Source of the DNA: an uncultured Burkholderiales bacterium
GTDB taxonomy: Bacteria; Pseudomonadota; Gammaproteobacteria; Burkholderiales; Casimicrobiaceae
Assembly (NCBI GenBank): GCA_937944385.1
Contig: CALDYQ010000045.1
Coordinates: forward strand, 1 to 63,471
Direction: 5' to 3'
Length of the DNA stretch: 63,471 bases
Made by a program: the position numbers and the translations under genes
Shown: positions 29,601 through 39,079 of the stretch, in pieces
Layout of the letters: the number at the start of each line of letters is the position of its first letter
How positions within the stretch are numbered: position 1 is the first letter of the stretch
Notes under the pieces: generated by a model
Databases searched by the model: none
What the model was told of the DNA's origin: nothing
The model's input: only the letters and a program-made list of their open reading frames with translations

Positions 29601-30742
29601 TCGGGCGTGACCATGCGCCAGGCAACCAGGTTGTCGAGCGCCGTGCCCCAGAGCACAGCCTTCTTGCCGCCCGCGTTCATCGCGATGTTGCCGCCGATGC
29701 AGCTCGCGTCCGCACTCGTCGGGTCGCAGGCCCAGACGAGCCCCGCGCGCTCTGCGGCGTCCATCGCTCGGCGCGTGACCACGCCCGCCTCGCATTCGAT
29801 CACCGCGTAGGGCTCACTGTGCCCCGGCAGGACTTCGTAACGCACCTCGGAGAGGCGCTCGAGCTTCTCGGTGTTGATGACCGCCGAGCGCTTGACGAGC
29901 GGCACTGCGCCCCCGGTGTAGCCCGTGCCGCCGCCGCGCGGGATGATGGTCAGGCCGAGTTCGATGAGTCCGCGCACGAGGCCGGGCACCTCGGCCTCGC
30001 TGTCCGGATGCAGCACGACGAACGGATACTCGACACGCCAGTCGGTCGCATCGGTCACATGGCTCACGCGGGCGAGCCCGTCGAAGGTGATGTTGTCTCG
30101 ATGCGTCACGCGCGAGAGGACGCGCAGCACACGCTTTCGGAGTTCGATCGTCTCGGCGAACTCGCGCTCGAAGCGGTCGACCGCCCGGCGCGCGCGCTCG
30201 AGCAGTTCGCCCACCTTCGCGTCCCGCGCACGCGCCTCGGCGTCCACCGCCTGCAGTTGGCGGCGCTTTTCGACTTCCCGCAGACGATGGCGCAGGGCCT
30301 CGATCAACATCGCCCGACGGCGCGGGTTCTCGATCAGGTCGTCCTGAAGGTAAGGGTTACGCTCGACGACCCAGATGTCGCCCAGCACCTCGAAGAGCAT
30401 GCGCGCGCTGCGACCGGTCTTTCGCTCGCCGCGGAGACTTTGCAGGATGTCCCAGGCGTCGAGGCCGAGCAGACGCTGCACGATCTCTCGATCCGAGAAG
30501 CTCGTGTAGTTGTAGGGAATCTCCCGGATGCGCTGCTCAGCAGATGTCGCAGTCTCGATCTCGCTCGCGTTGCGAGCGGGCGTGCGCGGCATTGCTCGCT
30601 CTGTGGCCTGGGTGGCCGCGGCAGCCGAAAGAGGCACTGCCGAAAGCGCCGCCGAGCCGGAGATCACATCGAGAGGACCACCGCGTCGGGCGCCCGAGGC
30701 GCCGGGACTGCGAACGCCGAGAAGTGCGAGAAACTGGTTCAT
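26642..30742 (-). CDS. Giant FAD/Fe-S oxidoreductase, DUF3683 type (D-lactate/glycolate oxidase-like)
   Basis: A 1366-residue multidomain flavoprotein. Order: a low-complexity N-terminus (1-70), a DUF3683-like helical part (about 70-200), a PCMH-type FAD-binding domain ([11 protein letters not shown] near 269), FAD-oxidase C domain ([14 protein letters not shown] near 771), two 4Fe-4S motifs ([11 protein letters not shown] near 887 and [14 protein letters not shown] near 951), and two CCG cysteine-rich domains ([10 protein letters not shown] near 1136, CCGESGTLA near 1257). This fuses what are GlcD- and GlcF/LldE-like parts, so it likely oxidises a D-2-hydroxy acid and passes electrons to quinone. 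The true start may be the ATG at 30592 (MPRTPARN), as the first 50 residues look non-conserved. Confidence 0.9.
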   Translation of the reverse strand: MNQFLALLGVRSPGASGARRGGPLDVISGSAALSAVPLSAAAATQATERAMPRTPARNASEIETATSAEQRIREIPYNYTSFSDREIVQRLLGLDAWDILQSLRGERKTGRSARMLFEVLGDIWVVERNPYLQDDLIENPRRRAMLIEALRHRLREVEKRRQLQAVDAEARARDAKVGELLERARRAVDRFEREFAETIELRKRVLRVLSRVTHRDNITFDGLARVSHVTDATDWRVEYPFVVLHPDSEAEVPGLVRGLIELGLTIIPRGGGTGYTGGAVPLVKRSAVINTEKLERLSEVRYEVLPGHSEPYAVIECEAGVVTRRAMDAAERAGLVWACDPTSADASCIGGNIAMNAGGKKAVLWGTALDNLVAWRMVTPDGDWLEVTRMDHNLSKIHDANHATFRLQWLDDARRVKREETLIIPGPSFRKIGLGKDVTDKFLSGLPGVQKEGTDGIITWSKWVLHKMPPHTRTVCLEYFGPVRESVPSIVEIKGYLDALPKTGGSRVMLAGLEHLDERYIRAVGYATKARRHGRPKMVLIGDIVGDDESEVARAASEVVRQCNARGGEGFVAVSAETRKKFWLDRARTAAIAKHTNAFKLNEDVVIPLERMGEYCDGVERINIELSIANKLRVCEALERFLAGPMPQHRYEEFGITAETLADKVAAARELVAEVAARWRSHLGVLAGSQVAHVDSQPGFAALASEGEALALFRRLQSQELRISWKRELKAPLADLFAGDALRPILERIEAIHREVLRGRTWVALHMHAGDGNVHTNIPVNSDNYDMLQEANAAVARIMALARRLDGVISGEHGIGITKLEFLTEEEIAPFARYKQRIDPEGRFNAGKLLPGGDLRNAWTPSFGLLGAESLILEQSDIGAISDSIKDCLRCGKCKPVCATHVPRANLLYSPRNKILATGLLVEAFLYEEQTRRGVSLRHWDELADVADHCTVCHKCVNPCPVDIDFGNVSMAMRNLLRKEGKKKWNPGTAAAMMILNARDPATVNLLKRTVVNWGYEAQRFAHKLAKRFGLIGSQTTRPPATTGGRPPVKAQVIHFINKPMPGGLPKQTARKLLDIEDDKIVPIIRNPKLNADEQEAVFYFPGCGSERLFSQVGLATQAMLWHVGAQTVLPPGYLCCGYPQTASGNHDKGQQIITDNRVLFHRVANTLNYLDIKTVIVSCGTCMDQLTKYEFERIFPGCRLLDIHEYLLEKGVKLDGVTGVRYMYHDPCHTPMKTYQPTQVVNALMGQDVPLNERCCGESGTLAVVRPDISTQVRFRKEEEMKKGAAALRAIPVKSSDGSERAFEGQVKVLTSCPSCLQGLSRYDDDSGTTADYIVVEMARHVLGPNWMSDYVKAANAGGIERVLV

Positions 30743-30832
30743 GGGTCGCCCGGAAATACCGCAAGGGCTGGACCCCGATTTTAGTTCGGCGCTTCAACCC
30801 CACTTTCGGGCAGGTCTTGCTGCCCCAGGCCG

Positions 30833-31645
30833 TCAGATGACGCGCTCGCGGATCCGCGTCACCAGCCACTCGATCACGACCACGACGACGAAGATCGTGA
30901 GCAGGATCAGGGCGACCCGATCCCACTGGATCAGGTCGATCGCGGAATTGAGTGCGACGCCGATGCCGCCTGCACCCACCAGCCCAAGCACCGCGGACTC
31001 GCGGACGTTGATGTCCCAGCGGAACAGCGCGACCGACCAGAAGGTCGGCAAGGCCATGGGCCAATAGCCCATCACGATCTTCTGCATCGGCGTGGCACCG
31101 GTAGCCGTCAGCGCTTCGATGGGCCCGCGGGCGGCTTCTTCCACGCCCTCGGAGAACATCTTGCCGATGAAGCCCACCGAGTGAAAGGCGATGGCGAGCG
31201 CGCCAGCAAGCGGCCCGGGGCCGAACATGGCGACGAAGAACAGCGCCCAGATCAACGTGGGGATCGAGCGCGTGGCGACCAAAATGAAGCGCGCGAGGTG
31301 ATTGAGCCACGGTACGGGCGTGGCATTGCGTGCCGCGAGGAATCCGATCGGGATGCCCATCGCCAACCCGAGGAGCGTGGCCATGGCAGCAATGTGCGGC
31401 GTCTCGATCAGCGCAGGCCAGACCTCGGGCCAGAAGTGGCGCCAGTCGATCGGCCACATGCGGCTGCCCATGTCTGCGACCTGCTCCGGCGCGTCGAGCA
31501 GGAACTCCGGGATGATCTCGATCGTGCGCGCCGACCAGACGATGGCCGCCACCCCCGCCAGGTACACCGCAAAGCGGGCCATGCGCTCGGCCGGGGTGAA
31601 GCGCACCCAGCGACGCGCGCCCTCGGTCGTGGCGACCAGGCTCAC
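30833..31645 (-). CDS. phnE: Phosphonate-type ABC transporter permease (PhnE, second copy)
   Basis: Inner-membrane permease of a phosphonate/phosphite/phosphate-like importer, 270 residues, with about six transmembrane segments and the EAA-type loop region EEAARGPIEALTATGATPMQKI that contacts the ATPase. Its ATG overlaps the stop of the first permease as ATGA. The two permeases probably form a heterodimer. Confidence 0.9.
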   Translation of the reverse strand: MSLVATTEGARRWVRFTPAERMARFAVYLAGVAAIVWSARTIEIIPEFLLDAPEQVADMGSRMWPIDWRHFWPEVWPALIETPHIAAMATLLGLAMGIPIGFLAARNATPVPWLNHLARFILVATRSIPTLIWALFFVAMFGPGPLAGALAIAFHSVGFIGKMFSEGVEEAARGPIEALTATGATPMQKIVMGYWPMALPTFWSVALFRWDINVRESAVLGLVGAGGIGVALNSAIDLIQWDRVALILLTIFVVVVVIEWLVTRIRERVI

Positions 31646-32424
31646 CGGAACACCCGCTTCACGACGAGTTGCAGCACTTCGCCCACCATCACGAGCGCGA
31701 TGATGCAGATGACGATGCCGGCAACGAAGTCGTAGTCGAACCGCTGGAAGGCCGAGAACAGCGTCCCACCGATGCCGCCCGCGCCCACCACCCCGACCAT
31801 CGTCGAATTGCGCAGGTTGGCATCTGTCTCATAGGCGACAAAGCCAATGAAACGGTTGACCACCTGCGGAATGACCCCGAACACGATCACGCCCATGAAA
31901 GAGGCACCCGTGGCCCGCACGGCCTCGATCTGCTTCTCCGAGATCTCCTCGATCGCCTCGGCCAGGAGCTTGCCCACGAAGCCGACGCTCGCGATCGTCA
32001 GCGCGACCACCCCAGCTGCCGCGCCGAACCCGATTGCCTTGACCGCGATGATGGCGATGATGACCGGGTGGAACGACCGGCAGAAGGTGATGATGAGCCG
32101 CCCGCTCCAGCTCACCACGCGAGGCATCAGATTGCGCGCCGACACAAGCGCGACCGGAATCGCCAGGAGTGTGCCGAACAGCGAGGAAAGAAAAGCGATC
32201 TGCAGCGATTCGAGCAGTCCCGGCAGGATGTCGCTCTTCGTGAAATCGGGCGGGAAGAACCCCGCGAGGAAGCGCGCCCCGTAACCGATGCCGCGCTCGA
32301 TGCGCTCGAGACTCAGGCCGAGCGTGGCTGCTGCATAGACAACGTAGACAATGAGGCCCGCGTAGATGAGGCGTCGCCCGATCGAGGGGGCGAAGAAGTC
32401 ATCCCGGGTGACCGTGGCACTCAT
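31642..32424 (-). CDS. phnE: Phosphonate-type ABC transporter permease (PhnE, first copy)
   Basis: A 260-residue PhnE-type permease with about six membrane helices and the cytoplasmic loop [20 protein letters not shown]. Both ends are coupled: its ATG overlaps the phnC stop as ATGA and its stop overlaps the next permease start as ATGA. It is similar in layout to its neighbour but clearly diverged, as expected for a two-permease phosphonate system. Confidence 0.9.
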   Translation of the reverse strand: MSATVTRDDFFAPSIGRRLIYAGLIVYVVYAAATLGLSLERIERGIGYGARFLAGFFPPDFTKSDILPGLLESLQIAFLSSLFGTLLAIPVALVSARNLMPRVVSWSGRLIITFCRSFHPVIIAIIAVKAIGFGAAAGVVALTIASVGFVGKLLAEAIEEISEKQIEAVRATGASFMGVIVFGVIPQVVNRFIGFVAYETDANLRNSTMVGVVGAGGIGGTLFSAFQRFDYDFVAGIVICIIALVMVGEVLQLVVKRVFR

Positions 32425-33179
32425 GGACTCAACCAGCTTTCGCCGCCGTAGATCGCCTTCAGTTCAGCATTGCCCAATCCCTCCGGAGCACCGTCATAGA
32501 CGATGCGACCGCCGCTCATGCCGACCATGCGGCCGGCGAAGCGCCGCGCGAGGTCGACCTGGTGGATATTGACGATCACCGGCACGCCACTCTCGGCGGC
32601 GAGGTCGCGCATCAGCTCCATGATCTCGACCGAGGTCTTCGGGTCGAGCGACGAGGTCGGCTCATCCGCCAGGAGGAGTCCCGGCGCCTGCATGAGTGCG
32701 CGGGCGATGCCCACGCGCTGACGCTGGCCGCCGGAGAGCTCATCCGCGCGACGGCGGGCGAAGTCAGCCAGGCCCACGCGTTCGAGCAGGTGGAAAGCGC
32801 GTGCCACATCGGCCTCCGGGAATGTGCGTCGCCATGCCGTCCAGGCCGACACATACCCGAGCCGACCCGAGAGCACGTTCTCCATGACGGTCAGGCGCTC
32901 GACCAGGTTGTATTCCTGGAACACCATGCCGATGCGCCGACGGGCCAAGCGCAACGCCCGGCCGGAGAGCCGGGCGAGGTCCTGATCCTCGAACAGGATC
33001 TCTCCGGCCGTCGGATCGATCAGCCGGTTGATGCAGCGGATGAGCGTGGATTTGCCCGTGCCCGAGGGCCCGATGATCGCAGTGATGCCAGCGGCCGCCA
33101 CGTCGAGCGAGACGTCGCGCAGGACGGGCTTTCCGCGGACGTACTCTTTGGCGAGCCCGCGGATGGAAAGTGCCGACAC
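32421..33179 (-). CDS. phnC: Phosphonate-type ABC transporter ATPase
   Basis: ATPase of the importer: Walker [10 protein letters not shown]-loop [12 protein letters not shown], signature [15 protein letters not shown], Walker [13 protein letters not shown] and a His-switch [13 protein letters not shown] use the GTG at 33179, which gives a 252-residue protein with the [15 protein letters not shown] start; the frame to 33533 is an Arg-rich extension inside phnD. It follows phnD by four bases. Confidence 0.93.
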   Translation of the reverse strand: MSALSIRGLAKEYVRGKPVLRDVSLDVAAAGITAIIGPSGTGKSTLIRCINRLIDPTAGEILFEDQDLARLSGRALRLARRRIGMVFQEYNLVERLTVMENVLSGRLGYVSAWTAWRRTFPEADVARAFHLLERVGLADFARRRADELSGGQRQRVGIARALMQAPGLLLADEPTSSLDPKTSVEIMELMRDLAAESGVPVIVNIHQVDLARRFAGRMVGMSGGRIVYDGAPEGLGNAELKAIYGGESWLSP

Positions 33180-33183
33180 CGGT

Positions 33184-34206
33184 TTATTTCTTCTTCGCTG
33201 CGGCTTCGCGCTCGACTTCCTTCTGATAGCCCGCGCGGCCGAAGCTCTCCCCCGAGGCCTGGGCCACCTGCCGCACTGGCTCCCAGGTCGTCTGGTAGTT
33301 GATCGGGAAGAAGCGATCCGCCCCGTCGAACGCCTTCTGCATCTCGGGCGTGAAGCGGTAGTCGTAGAAGCAGGACAGCACCTTCTCAGCGAGCTGCGGA
33401 TGCAGGTCATGCGCGTAGGCGAAACTCGAGGTCGGAAACTTGCGGCTCCGGTAGACGATGCGGAAGTCCGACTCCTTGATCTGACCGCGGCGCGCCATGC
33501 GCTCAAAGACGTCGCTCGCCACCGGTGCGGCATCGTAGTCGCCCTTCATGACCCCGAGGATCGACTGGTCATGCTTGCCCGAGTAGACAACCGTGTAGTC
33601 CTTGTCCGGCGTGATGCCTTCGGCCGGGAAGAGCGCGCGCGGCGCCAAATTGCCCGAGTTGGACGAGGGCGAGGTGTGCGCCACCTTCTTGCCCTTCAGA
33701 TCGGCGAGCGTCTGGATCGGCCCGTTGGCGCGCGTGACCACGATCAGGTGGTAGCCCTGGAATTCCTTCGCCGTGCCCTTGACCGCGAACGGCACCGCGC
33801 CGGCCACGTTGACTGCGAAGGCGGTGGGGCCGGTCGAGAAGCCTGCGACATGCAGACGGCCCGAGCGCATGGCTTCGATCTCGGCCGCGTTGCTTTGTAC
33901 CTGGAAGAACACGACCCGCTTGCCGGTGCACTTTGCAAGGTACTCTGTGAAGGGTGCGAAGATCTTTTCGTACACCGCCGGGTCTTCCACGGGCGTATAG
34001 GCCCAGACCAGAGTCGAGGGGTTCTTCCACTTCTTCGGATCTTTCGGCAGGTCCGCGACCAGATCCTTGTTCTCGTCGCAGTAGTTCTGGTCGAGTTCGC
34101 CGCGGTGCTTGCACGTGTCGGCCAGCGCAGTGGTCGACAGGGTGGCCACGCCGACGGCGGTGGCGATCCACCTTGCCGCGGAACACAGGGAGTGAACGGA
34201 CATCAT
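33184..34206 (-). CDS. phnD: Phosphonate-type substrate-binding protein
   Basis: Periplasmic binding protein of the PhnD family, with a signal peptide (cleavage near ALA-DTCKH). The mature protein has [41 protein letters not shown] and the ligand-site region [17 protein letters not shown]. Members bind phosphonates, phosphite or related oxyanions; the ligand here is unknown. The start at 34206 has GAGG about 6 bases upstream; 34203 is an alternative ATG. First gene of the phnD-C-E-E operon. No C-P lyase or phosphite dehydrogenase gene is in the window. Confidence 0.92.
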   Translation of the reverse strand: MMSVHSLCSAARWIATAVGVATLSTTALADTCKHRGELDQNYCDENKDLVADLPKDPKKWKNPSTLVWAYTPVEDPAVYEKIFAPFTEYLAKCTGKRVVFFQVQSNAAEIEAMRSGRLHVAGFSTGPTAFAVNVAGAVPFAVKGTAKEFQGYHLIVVTRANGPIQTLADLKGKKVAHTSPSSNSGNLAPRALFPAEGITPDKDYTVVYSGKHDQSILGVMKGDYDAAPVASDVFERMARRGQIKESDFRIVYRSRKFPTSSFAYAHDLHPQLAEKVLSCFYDYRFTPEMQKAFDGADRFFPINYQTTWEPVRQVAQASGESFGRAGYQKEVEREAAAKKK

Positions 34207-34303
34207 GACAACCTCGGTCTGCTCGGATGAGATGGCGAAGTCCAGGCACGGCCGATTACCATTCGGTGACCTTCGCCGACTCGCTTGAGACGACTGCCCT
34301 GTC

Positions 34304-35011
34304 ATGACCCGCCCAGCGACGCTCCACACCCCGGCGCGCCCCGAACTTCGGATCGGCGACCGATGGACCTATCGGATCGACGACCGGCTGCGCAAGGCGC
34401 ATTACGAAGAGACGCGAAGCGTGGTCGCACTCGATGGCGAAACCATCACCTGCGAACAGCAATCCGACGCGCCAGGTTACGCCGGCGGCCGCTGGATCTA
34501 CACCCGTGAATGGAATCTGCTCTCCCGCCCTGCACTCGCAGCGCCCGGAGACACAGAGGAAGACGCCGGCCGCTGGGTCTGGACGCCGGCTTTTCCACTG
34601 TTTCGCTTTCCCCTCGTGACGGGCGATCGCGCAGCGGGTGAGGCGCGCGTGGCGAATGCGGTCACCGGCACCTCGAATCTGCATCGTTACGAACGCACGG
34701 TACTCGGCCGCGTCGCGATCCGAGTGCCGTTCGGAGGAGGCCTGCCAGCGGCCGCCTCACCCAACCCCGCGCCGGGGGCGAAGCCCGCCGTCGGTATCCG
34801 CTCGCGCGAAATCGAGGTTTGGCGCGTGCGTTATCTGGCCCGTGTCACCGTTGAAGGCAGCGATCCGCCGGTCACGTGGTTGAACGAGGAGCGCTACGAC
34901 TACGCGCCGCCCGTGAATGCCATCCATTCCATGACCCACCGAGTGACCGGCCCCGATGGCGCGATCACGAGGCATGCCGAGAGCGTGCTCCTTCGCTACG
35001 AACGCGGCTGA
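34304..35011 (+). CDS. Conserved hypothetical protein
   Basis: A 235-residue protein with many Trp, Tyr, Arg and Thr residues and an apparent all-beta make-up (ELRIGDRWTYRIDDRLRKAHY, then RWIYTREWNLL). The middle contains a short Pro/Ala loop. No signal peptide, membrane helix or known motif is visible. It lies divergent from phnD and 31 bases ahead of glmU, so it could be a first gene of that unit. I do not recognise it. Confidence 0.7.
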   Translation: MTRPATLHTPARPELRIGDRWTYRIDDRLRKAHYEETRSVVALDGETITCEQQSDAPGYAGGRWIYTREWNLLSRPALAAPGDTEEDAGRWVWTPAFPLFRFPLVTGDRAAGEARVANAVTGTSNLHRYERTVLGRVAIRVPFGGGLPAAASPNPAPGAKPAVGIRSREIEVWRVRYLARVTVEGSDPPVTWLNEERYDYAPPVNAIHSMTHRVTGPDGAITRHAESVLLRYERG

Positions 35012-35042
35012 GACCCGTTCCCAAGCGCAACTTTCTGAGCCC

Positions 35043-36425
35043 ATGACCTGTTCTCCGCTCCACGTCGTCCTCCTCGCCGCTGGCAAAGGCACCCGCATGA
35101 AGTCGCGCCTGCCCAAGGTACTGCAGCCGCTGGGGGGCCAGCCATTGCTTGCGCACGTGCTCGATGCGGTTGTGCCTCTTGCGGCCGCCCGCGTGGTCGT
35201 CGTCGTGGGCCACGAGGCGGCTCAGGTCGAGACCGCCTTCGCCGGGCGCGAGCTGACCTTCGTCCGCCAGGAGCCGCAAAACGGCACCGGGCATGCCGCA
35301 GCGATTGCACTCACGGCCCTGCCGGATGACGGCTGCACGCTGATCGTCACGGGTGACACACCGCTCATCACGACGGCAACCCTGGAGCGGCTCGCCGCCG
35401 CGGGCGGGCAACGAACGCTCGCCCTGCTGACCTGCACCCTGTCTGATCCGACCGGTTACGGCCGGATCGTGCGCAACGCGGCGGGCGCGATCACTCGCAT
35501 CGTCGAGCACAAGGACGCGCTGGCTACGAACGACGCTGCGGTGCTGGCGATCCGCGAAGTCAACACCGGGCTCATGTGCGCCCCAACGGCTTGGCTGCGC
35601 GGGGTGCTCGCGAGGCTCGAGCCGAAAAACGCTCAGGGTGAGCTCTATCTGACCGATATCGTCGGCAGGGCGGCGGTCGATGGGCTCGCGGTCGAAGCAG
35701 TGACGATCGAGGATGAAGTCGAGGTCGCCGGTGTCAATGACAAAGTGCAGTTGGCCGCGCTCGAGCGTGCGCTTCAGGAGCGTCGGGCACGGACCCTGAT
35801 GAGCGCGGGCGTGACGCTCTCGGACCCGGCGCGCATCGACATCCGTGGTCAGCTCTCCTGCGGCAGCGATGTCGCCATCGACGTCGGCTGTGTGTTCAAC
35901 GGCACGGTCGTGCTCGAGGATGGCGTCGTGATCGGGCCTCACTGTGTGCTCACCGACTGCACGATCGGACGGGGGACGCGCGTGGAAGCGATGAGCGTGA
36001 TCGAAGGCGCTGCAGTCGGCGCCCACGCGAGCATCGGCCCGTTTGCACGGCTCCGGCCGGGCACGCGGCTCGCTGACGACGTCCACATCGGCAACTTCGT
36101 CGAGACCAAGAACACGACCATGGGCCGGGCGAGCAAGGCCAACCACCTCGCCTATCTCGGGGACGCCACGGTCGGCGAGCGCGTGAACTACGGCGCGGGC
36201 TCGATCACCGCAAACTACGACGGCGCGAACAAGCATCCAACGACGATCGGTGACGACGTGCACGTGGGCTCGAACTGCGTGCTCGTGGCACCGGTGACGA
36301 TTGGCGCGGGCGGCACGATCGGGGGCGGCAGCACGATCACGAAGGACACCCCACCTGGCGCACTGACCGTCGCGCGGGCCAAACCGGTCAGCATTTCCGG
36401 CTGGAAGCGGCCCGTGAAGAAGTGA
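35043..36425 (+). CDS. glmU: Bifunctional GlcNAc-1-P uridyltransferase / GlcN-1-P acetyltransferase
   Basis: Makes UDP-GlcNAc for peptidoglycan and LPS. The N-terminal pyrophosphorylase domain has the LLAAGKGTRMKSRLPKVL motif; the C-terminal left-handed beta-helix has hexapeptide repeats, HIGNFVETKN and NYDGANKH with acetyl-CoA and active-site His residues. The ATG at 35043 is preferred over the frame to 34956, which lies in the upstream gene. Predicted 460 residues, the usual length. Confidence 0.95.
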   Translation: MTCSPLHVVLLAAGKGTRMKSRLPKVLQPLGGQPLLAHVLDAVVPLAAARVVVVVGHEAAQVETAFAGRELTFVRQEPQNGTGHAAAIALTALPDDGCTLIVTGDTPLITTATLERLAAAGGQRTLALLTCTLSDPTGYGRIVRNAAGAITRIVEHKDALATNDAAVLAIREVNTGLMCAPTAWLRGVLARLEPKNAQGELYLTDIVGRAAVDGLAVEAVTIEDEVEVAGVNDKVQLAALERALQERRARTLMSAGVTLSDPARIDIRGQLSCGSDVAIDVGCVFNGTVVLEDGVVIGPHCVLTDCTIGRGTRVEAMSVIEGAAVGAHASIGPFARLRPGTRLADDVHIGNFVETKNTTMGRASKANHLAYLGDATVGERVNYGAGSITANYDGANKHPTTIGDDVHVGSNCVLVAPVTIGAGGTIGGGSTITKDTPPGALTVARAKPVSISGWKRPVKK

Positions 36426-36564
36426 TCCGGGTCGGGCACGGCGACCGCGTGCGCACGCGCGACACGGTTTCGTGATACTTTTCGCCTCACTTGTCGGCTC
36501 CTTCACGCGTGACCTTTCCGGGCCATGCCATCGAGGTGAGCCGTACTGGCCGCGAAAGGATTGC

Positions 36565-37143
36565 ATGTCGCTGGCGATTCTGGCTCTAGACTCCGGTGGA
36601 CAGCCCAAGGGCTGGATGACGCCTGAAACTGCCGCCTGCCAATATGCGCGCGGGAACGTGGTGTGGGCTCTGGGTCAGGTGATCTGCACTTTCCGCGGCG
36701 GCATCTCACGACGCACCGGCGAGCGCTCGGTGATCGAGGTGGCCTCGATCATCGCCTGCGATGGCGAACACCGGCACAACGTCTGGAATCCGGTCTCTGC
36801 GCTGCCCGGTCGCGACAACCGCATGCTCTTCGCACGCGACCGCAACATCTGCTGCTACTGCGGCGGTGTTTTCCCCGAGAGCGAACTGACCCGCGATCAC
36901 ATCGTGCCGCGGTCGCAGGGCGGACGGGATACATGGGAGAACTGCGTCACCGCCTGCCGGCGCTGCAACCTCGACAAGGCCGGTCGCACGCCCGAGCAGG
37001 CTGGCCTCAAACTGCTCTACGTGCCCTACCGGCCGGTCAAGAGCGAAAAGCTCATCCTCGCCAACCGGCACATCCTCGCCGACCAGATGGAGTACCTGCT
37101 CGCGCTCGCGAAGTCGCACCGCACCCGGCTGCGCGCAGCCTAA
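36565..37143 (+). CDS. HNH endonuclease family protein
   Basis: The 192-residue protein carries an HNH domain: two Cys-pairs (CCYCG and CRRCN), DHIVPRSQGG with the catalytic His, and WENCVTACRRCN. It starts at the ATG at 36565 with AAGGA upstream. Similar small HNH proteins are common near housekeeping genes in Betaproteobacteria; the N-terminal ~90 residues are family-specific. Real DNA target is unknown; no intein or intron is near. Confidence 0.85.
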   Translation: MSLAILALDSGGQPKGWMTPETAACQYARGNVVWALGQVICTFRGGISRRTGERSVIEVASIIACDGEHRHNVWNPVSALPGRDNRMLFARDRNICCYCGGVFPESELTRDHIVPRSQGGRDTWENCVTACRRCNLDKAGRTPEQAGLKLLYVPYRPVKSEKLILANRHILADQMEYLLALAKSHRTRLRAA

Positions 37144-37144
37144 C

Positions 37145-38047
37145 TTGGGCGCCCGAACCGGCAATGCCATCGCGCTCGCGGCGCTCGCGGCGCTCGTGAA
37201 CGCGACGGTCTGGGGTGCCTCCTGGATTCCGCTCAAGTGGCTCTCGGCGCATGCCGTGGGCGCGCTCTGGGTGACCTTCGTCGCCTTTGCGCTCTGCACG
37301 CTCGCGATTCTCGTGGCCTCCCCCCGAGCCTGGGGCGCGCTCGCCCGCGACCGCGCGCTTGGCGGGATCGCGCTTGCAGCGGGGCTCACCAACGTCTGCT
37401 TCAACGTCGCACTCGCCACCGGTGATGTGGTGCGCTCGATCCTGCTCTTCTACCTGATGCCCGCGTGGGTCGTGCTGCTTGCCCGCTCGCTGCTCGCCGA
37501 ACCGATCACCGGGGCGGCCCTCGGGCGCGTCGTGCTCGCGCTCGCCGGGGCGGTGCTCGTCCTGGGCGATGGGCAGTGGATCGCCCCGTGGCCCAAGGGC
37601 GTGGCCGATGGCCTCGCGATCGCGGGTGGCTTCGCCTTCGGGCTCAACAACGTGCTGCTCCGCAAGCACCGCGACACACCCGCCGAGGCGCGGGCGCTCG
37701 CGATGTTCGGCGGCGCCGTAGTGCTCGCCCCGATCGCGATCGTTCTCGTGCGCCTCATCGTCGGTCCGATCGAGGCCACGCGCTTCGCGCCCGATGCCAG
37801 AGCCTTCCTGGTCCTCGCAGGATTCGCCTTCGCAGTGCTCTTCGCGAACCTCGCGCTTCAATACGGCGCGGCTCGGCTGCCCGCGAACGTGCTCTCGCTC
37901 ATCATGCTCTCGGAGATCCTGGTCGCCACCCTCAGCGCGTGGGCACTGGGCGCATCGATGCTCGGCCCCGGGGCGCTCGCCGGCGGTGCGTTGATCATGG
38001 CGGCGACACTGCTTGCGCTTTTCGCACAGCGGTCGGGGGCGGAATAG
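37145..38047 (+). CDS. EamA/DMT-family transporter
   Basis: A 300-residue membrane protein with about ten predicted helices and two EamA repeats (N-terminal LVNATVWGASWIPLKWL, second around VADGLAIAGGFAFGLNN). Such drug/metabolite transporters export amino acids, sugars or other small molecules; substrate unknown. The reading frame begins with a TTG two bases after the HNH stop; no ATG or GTG gives a full first helix, so I accept TTG. Confidence 0.85.
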   Translation: MGARTGNAIALAALAALVNATVWGASWIPLKWLSAHAVGALWVTFVAFALCTLAILVASPRAWGALARDRALGGIALAAGLTNVCFNVALATGDVVRSILLFYLMPAWVVLLARSLLAEPITGAALGRVVLALAGAVLVLGDGQWIAPWPKGVADGLAIAGGFAFGLNNVLLRKHRDTPAEARALAMFGGAVVLAPIAIVLVRLIVGPIEATRFAPDARAFLVLAGFAFAVLFANLALQYGAARLPANVLSLIMLSEILVATLSAWALGASMLGPGALAGGALIMAATLLALFAQRSGAE

Positions 38048-38059
38048 GTCATTGCCTGT

Positions 38060-38145
38060 CCCTCACCCCGGCCCTCTTCCGACGGGAGAGGGAGTCGCGT
38101 TGGCTCGCCCCTCGGGCGAGGCTGCCCCGAAGGCGCCGGTGAGGG
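38060..38145. repeat. REP-like intergenic inverted repeat
   Basis: CCCTCACC (38060-38067) and GGTGAGGG (38138-38145) are exact inverse complements enclosing two smaller hairpins (around CTCTTCCGACGGGAGAG and GCCCCTCGGGCGAGGC). The 'ccctcaccc...ccctctcc...gggagaggg' texture is typical of REP/BIME-type dispersed elements in proteobacterial genomes. It lies between the converging EamA and ubiA genes. Confidence 0.6.
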
Positions 38146-38167
38146 TGAATGCCCGCGTCGGAGGCGG

Positions 38168-39079
38168 TCACGAATACCACTGCGGCCACGCCTTCAGTCG
38201 CACCGCGTAATCGAGCGCCACGCCTGCGAAGACGCACAGCCCGAGCAGGTTGTTGCCGCGGAAGGCGGCAAAGCAGGCCTCGCGCTCCCGGCTGCGGATC
38301 TGCCAGAGGTGGTGGATGGCGAGCACGAGGGCGAGCCCGAGGCCGATGAAGTAATACATGCCGGCGCCGAGCTGAAGGCCAATCCACGCCATGAGTCCGA
38401 GAAACAGGATGTAGGAGGCCGCCACTGCGGCCACATCGAAGCGACCAAAGAACAGGGCCGAAGTCCGGATGCCCGTCTTCACGTCGTCGTCGCGGTCGAC
38501 CATTGCGTATTCGGTGTCGAAGGCCATGACCCAGAAGAAGTTCGCAAGCACGAGCCACCCTGCCACCGGCGGCACGCTGCCCTGTACGGCGGCGAAGGCC
38601 ATCGGGATGCCCATGCTGAAGGCGAGGCCGAGAAAGGCCTGCGGCACCGCGAAGAAGCGCTTGGTGAACGGATAGAGCGCGGCGATCGCGAGAGCGGGCA
38701 GCGCCCAGAGGCGAGCACTCCACTCGAGCGGGATGAGGAGCATCGCGGCCGCGAGCGCGCAGAAGGCCGCCACGGCGAGCGCCTCCCATGGCGCGATCTC
38801 GCCCGCCGCGAGAGGACGCTGTGCAGTGCGCTTGACCGCGCCGTCGAAATCACGGTCGGCCCAGTCGTTCAACGCGCAGCCGGCCGAGCGCATGAGGATC
38901 GTGCCCAGGACGAAGATGCCGACGAGCCGCCAGTCGGGAGCCCCGAGACTGGCGATCCAGAGGCCCCAGAGCGTCGGCCACATGAGCAGCATGAAGCCCA
39001 CCGGCTTGTCGAGCCGGATGAGCCGCTCATAGGCGTCGAGCCGTCGCGCCCAGGGCTGATCGAGCAGGCGGGTCGTCAT
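38168..39079 (-). CDS. ubiA: 4-hydroxybenzoate polyprenyltransferase
   Basis: Membrane prenyltransferase that joins 4-hydroxybenzoate to the polyprenyl chain in ubiquinone synthesis. The 303-residue product has the two Asp-rich prenyl-binding motifs NDWADRDFD and DRDDDVKTG and about eight helices. The ATG at 39079 shares a base with the stop of the upstream epimerase-like gene (TGATG). The open frame further upstream is Arg/Pro-rich and lies in that gene. Confidence 0.94.
   Translation of the reverse strand: MTTRLLDQPWARRLDAYERLIRLDKPVGFMLLMWPTLWGLWIASLGAPDWRLVGIFVLGTILMRSAGCALNDWADRDFDGAVKRTAQRPLAAGEIAPWEALAVAAFCALAAAMLLIPLEWSARLWALPALAIAALYPFTKRFFAVPQAFLGLAFSMGIPMAFAAVQGSVPPVAGWLVLANFFWVMAFDTEYAMVDRDDDVKTGIRTSALFFGRFDVAAVAASYILFLGLMAWIGLQLGAGMYYFIGLGLALVLAIHHLWQIRSREREACFAAFRGNNLLGLCVFAGVALDYAVRLKAWPQWYS

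Noticed and set aside
32421..33533. Longer PhnC reading frame from 33533
   Set aside because: The added 118 residues are Arg-rich and lie inside phnD in another frame; the GTG at 33179 gives a normal ATPase.
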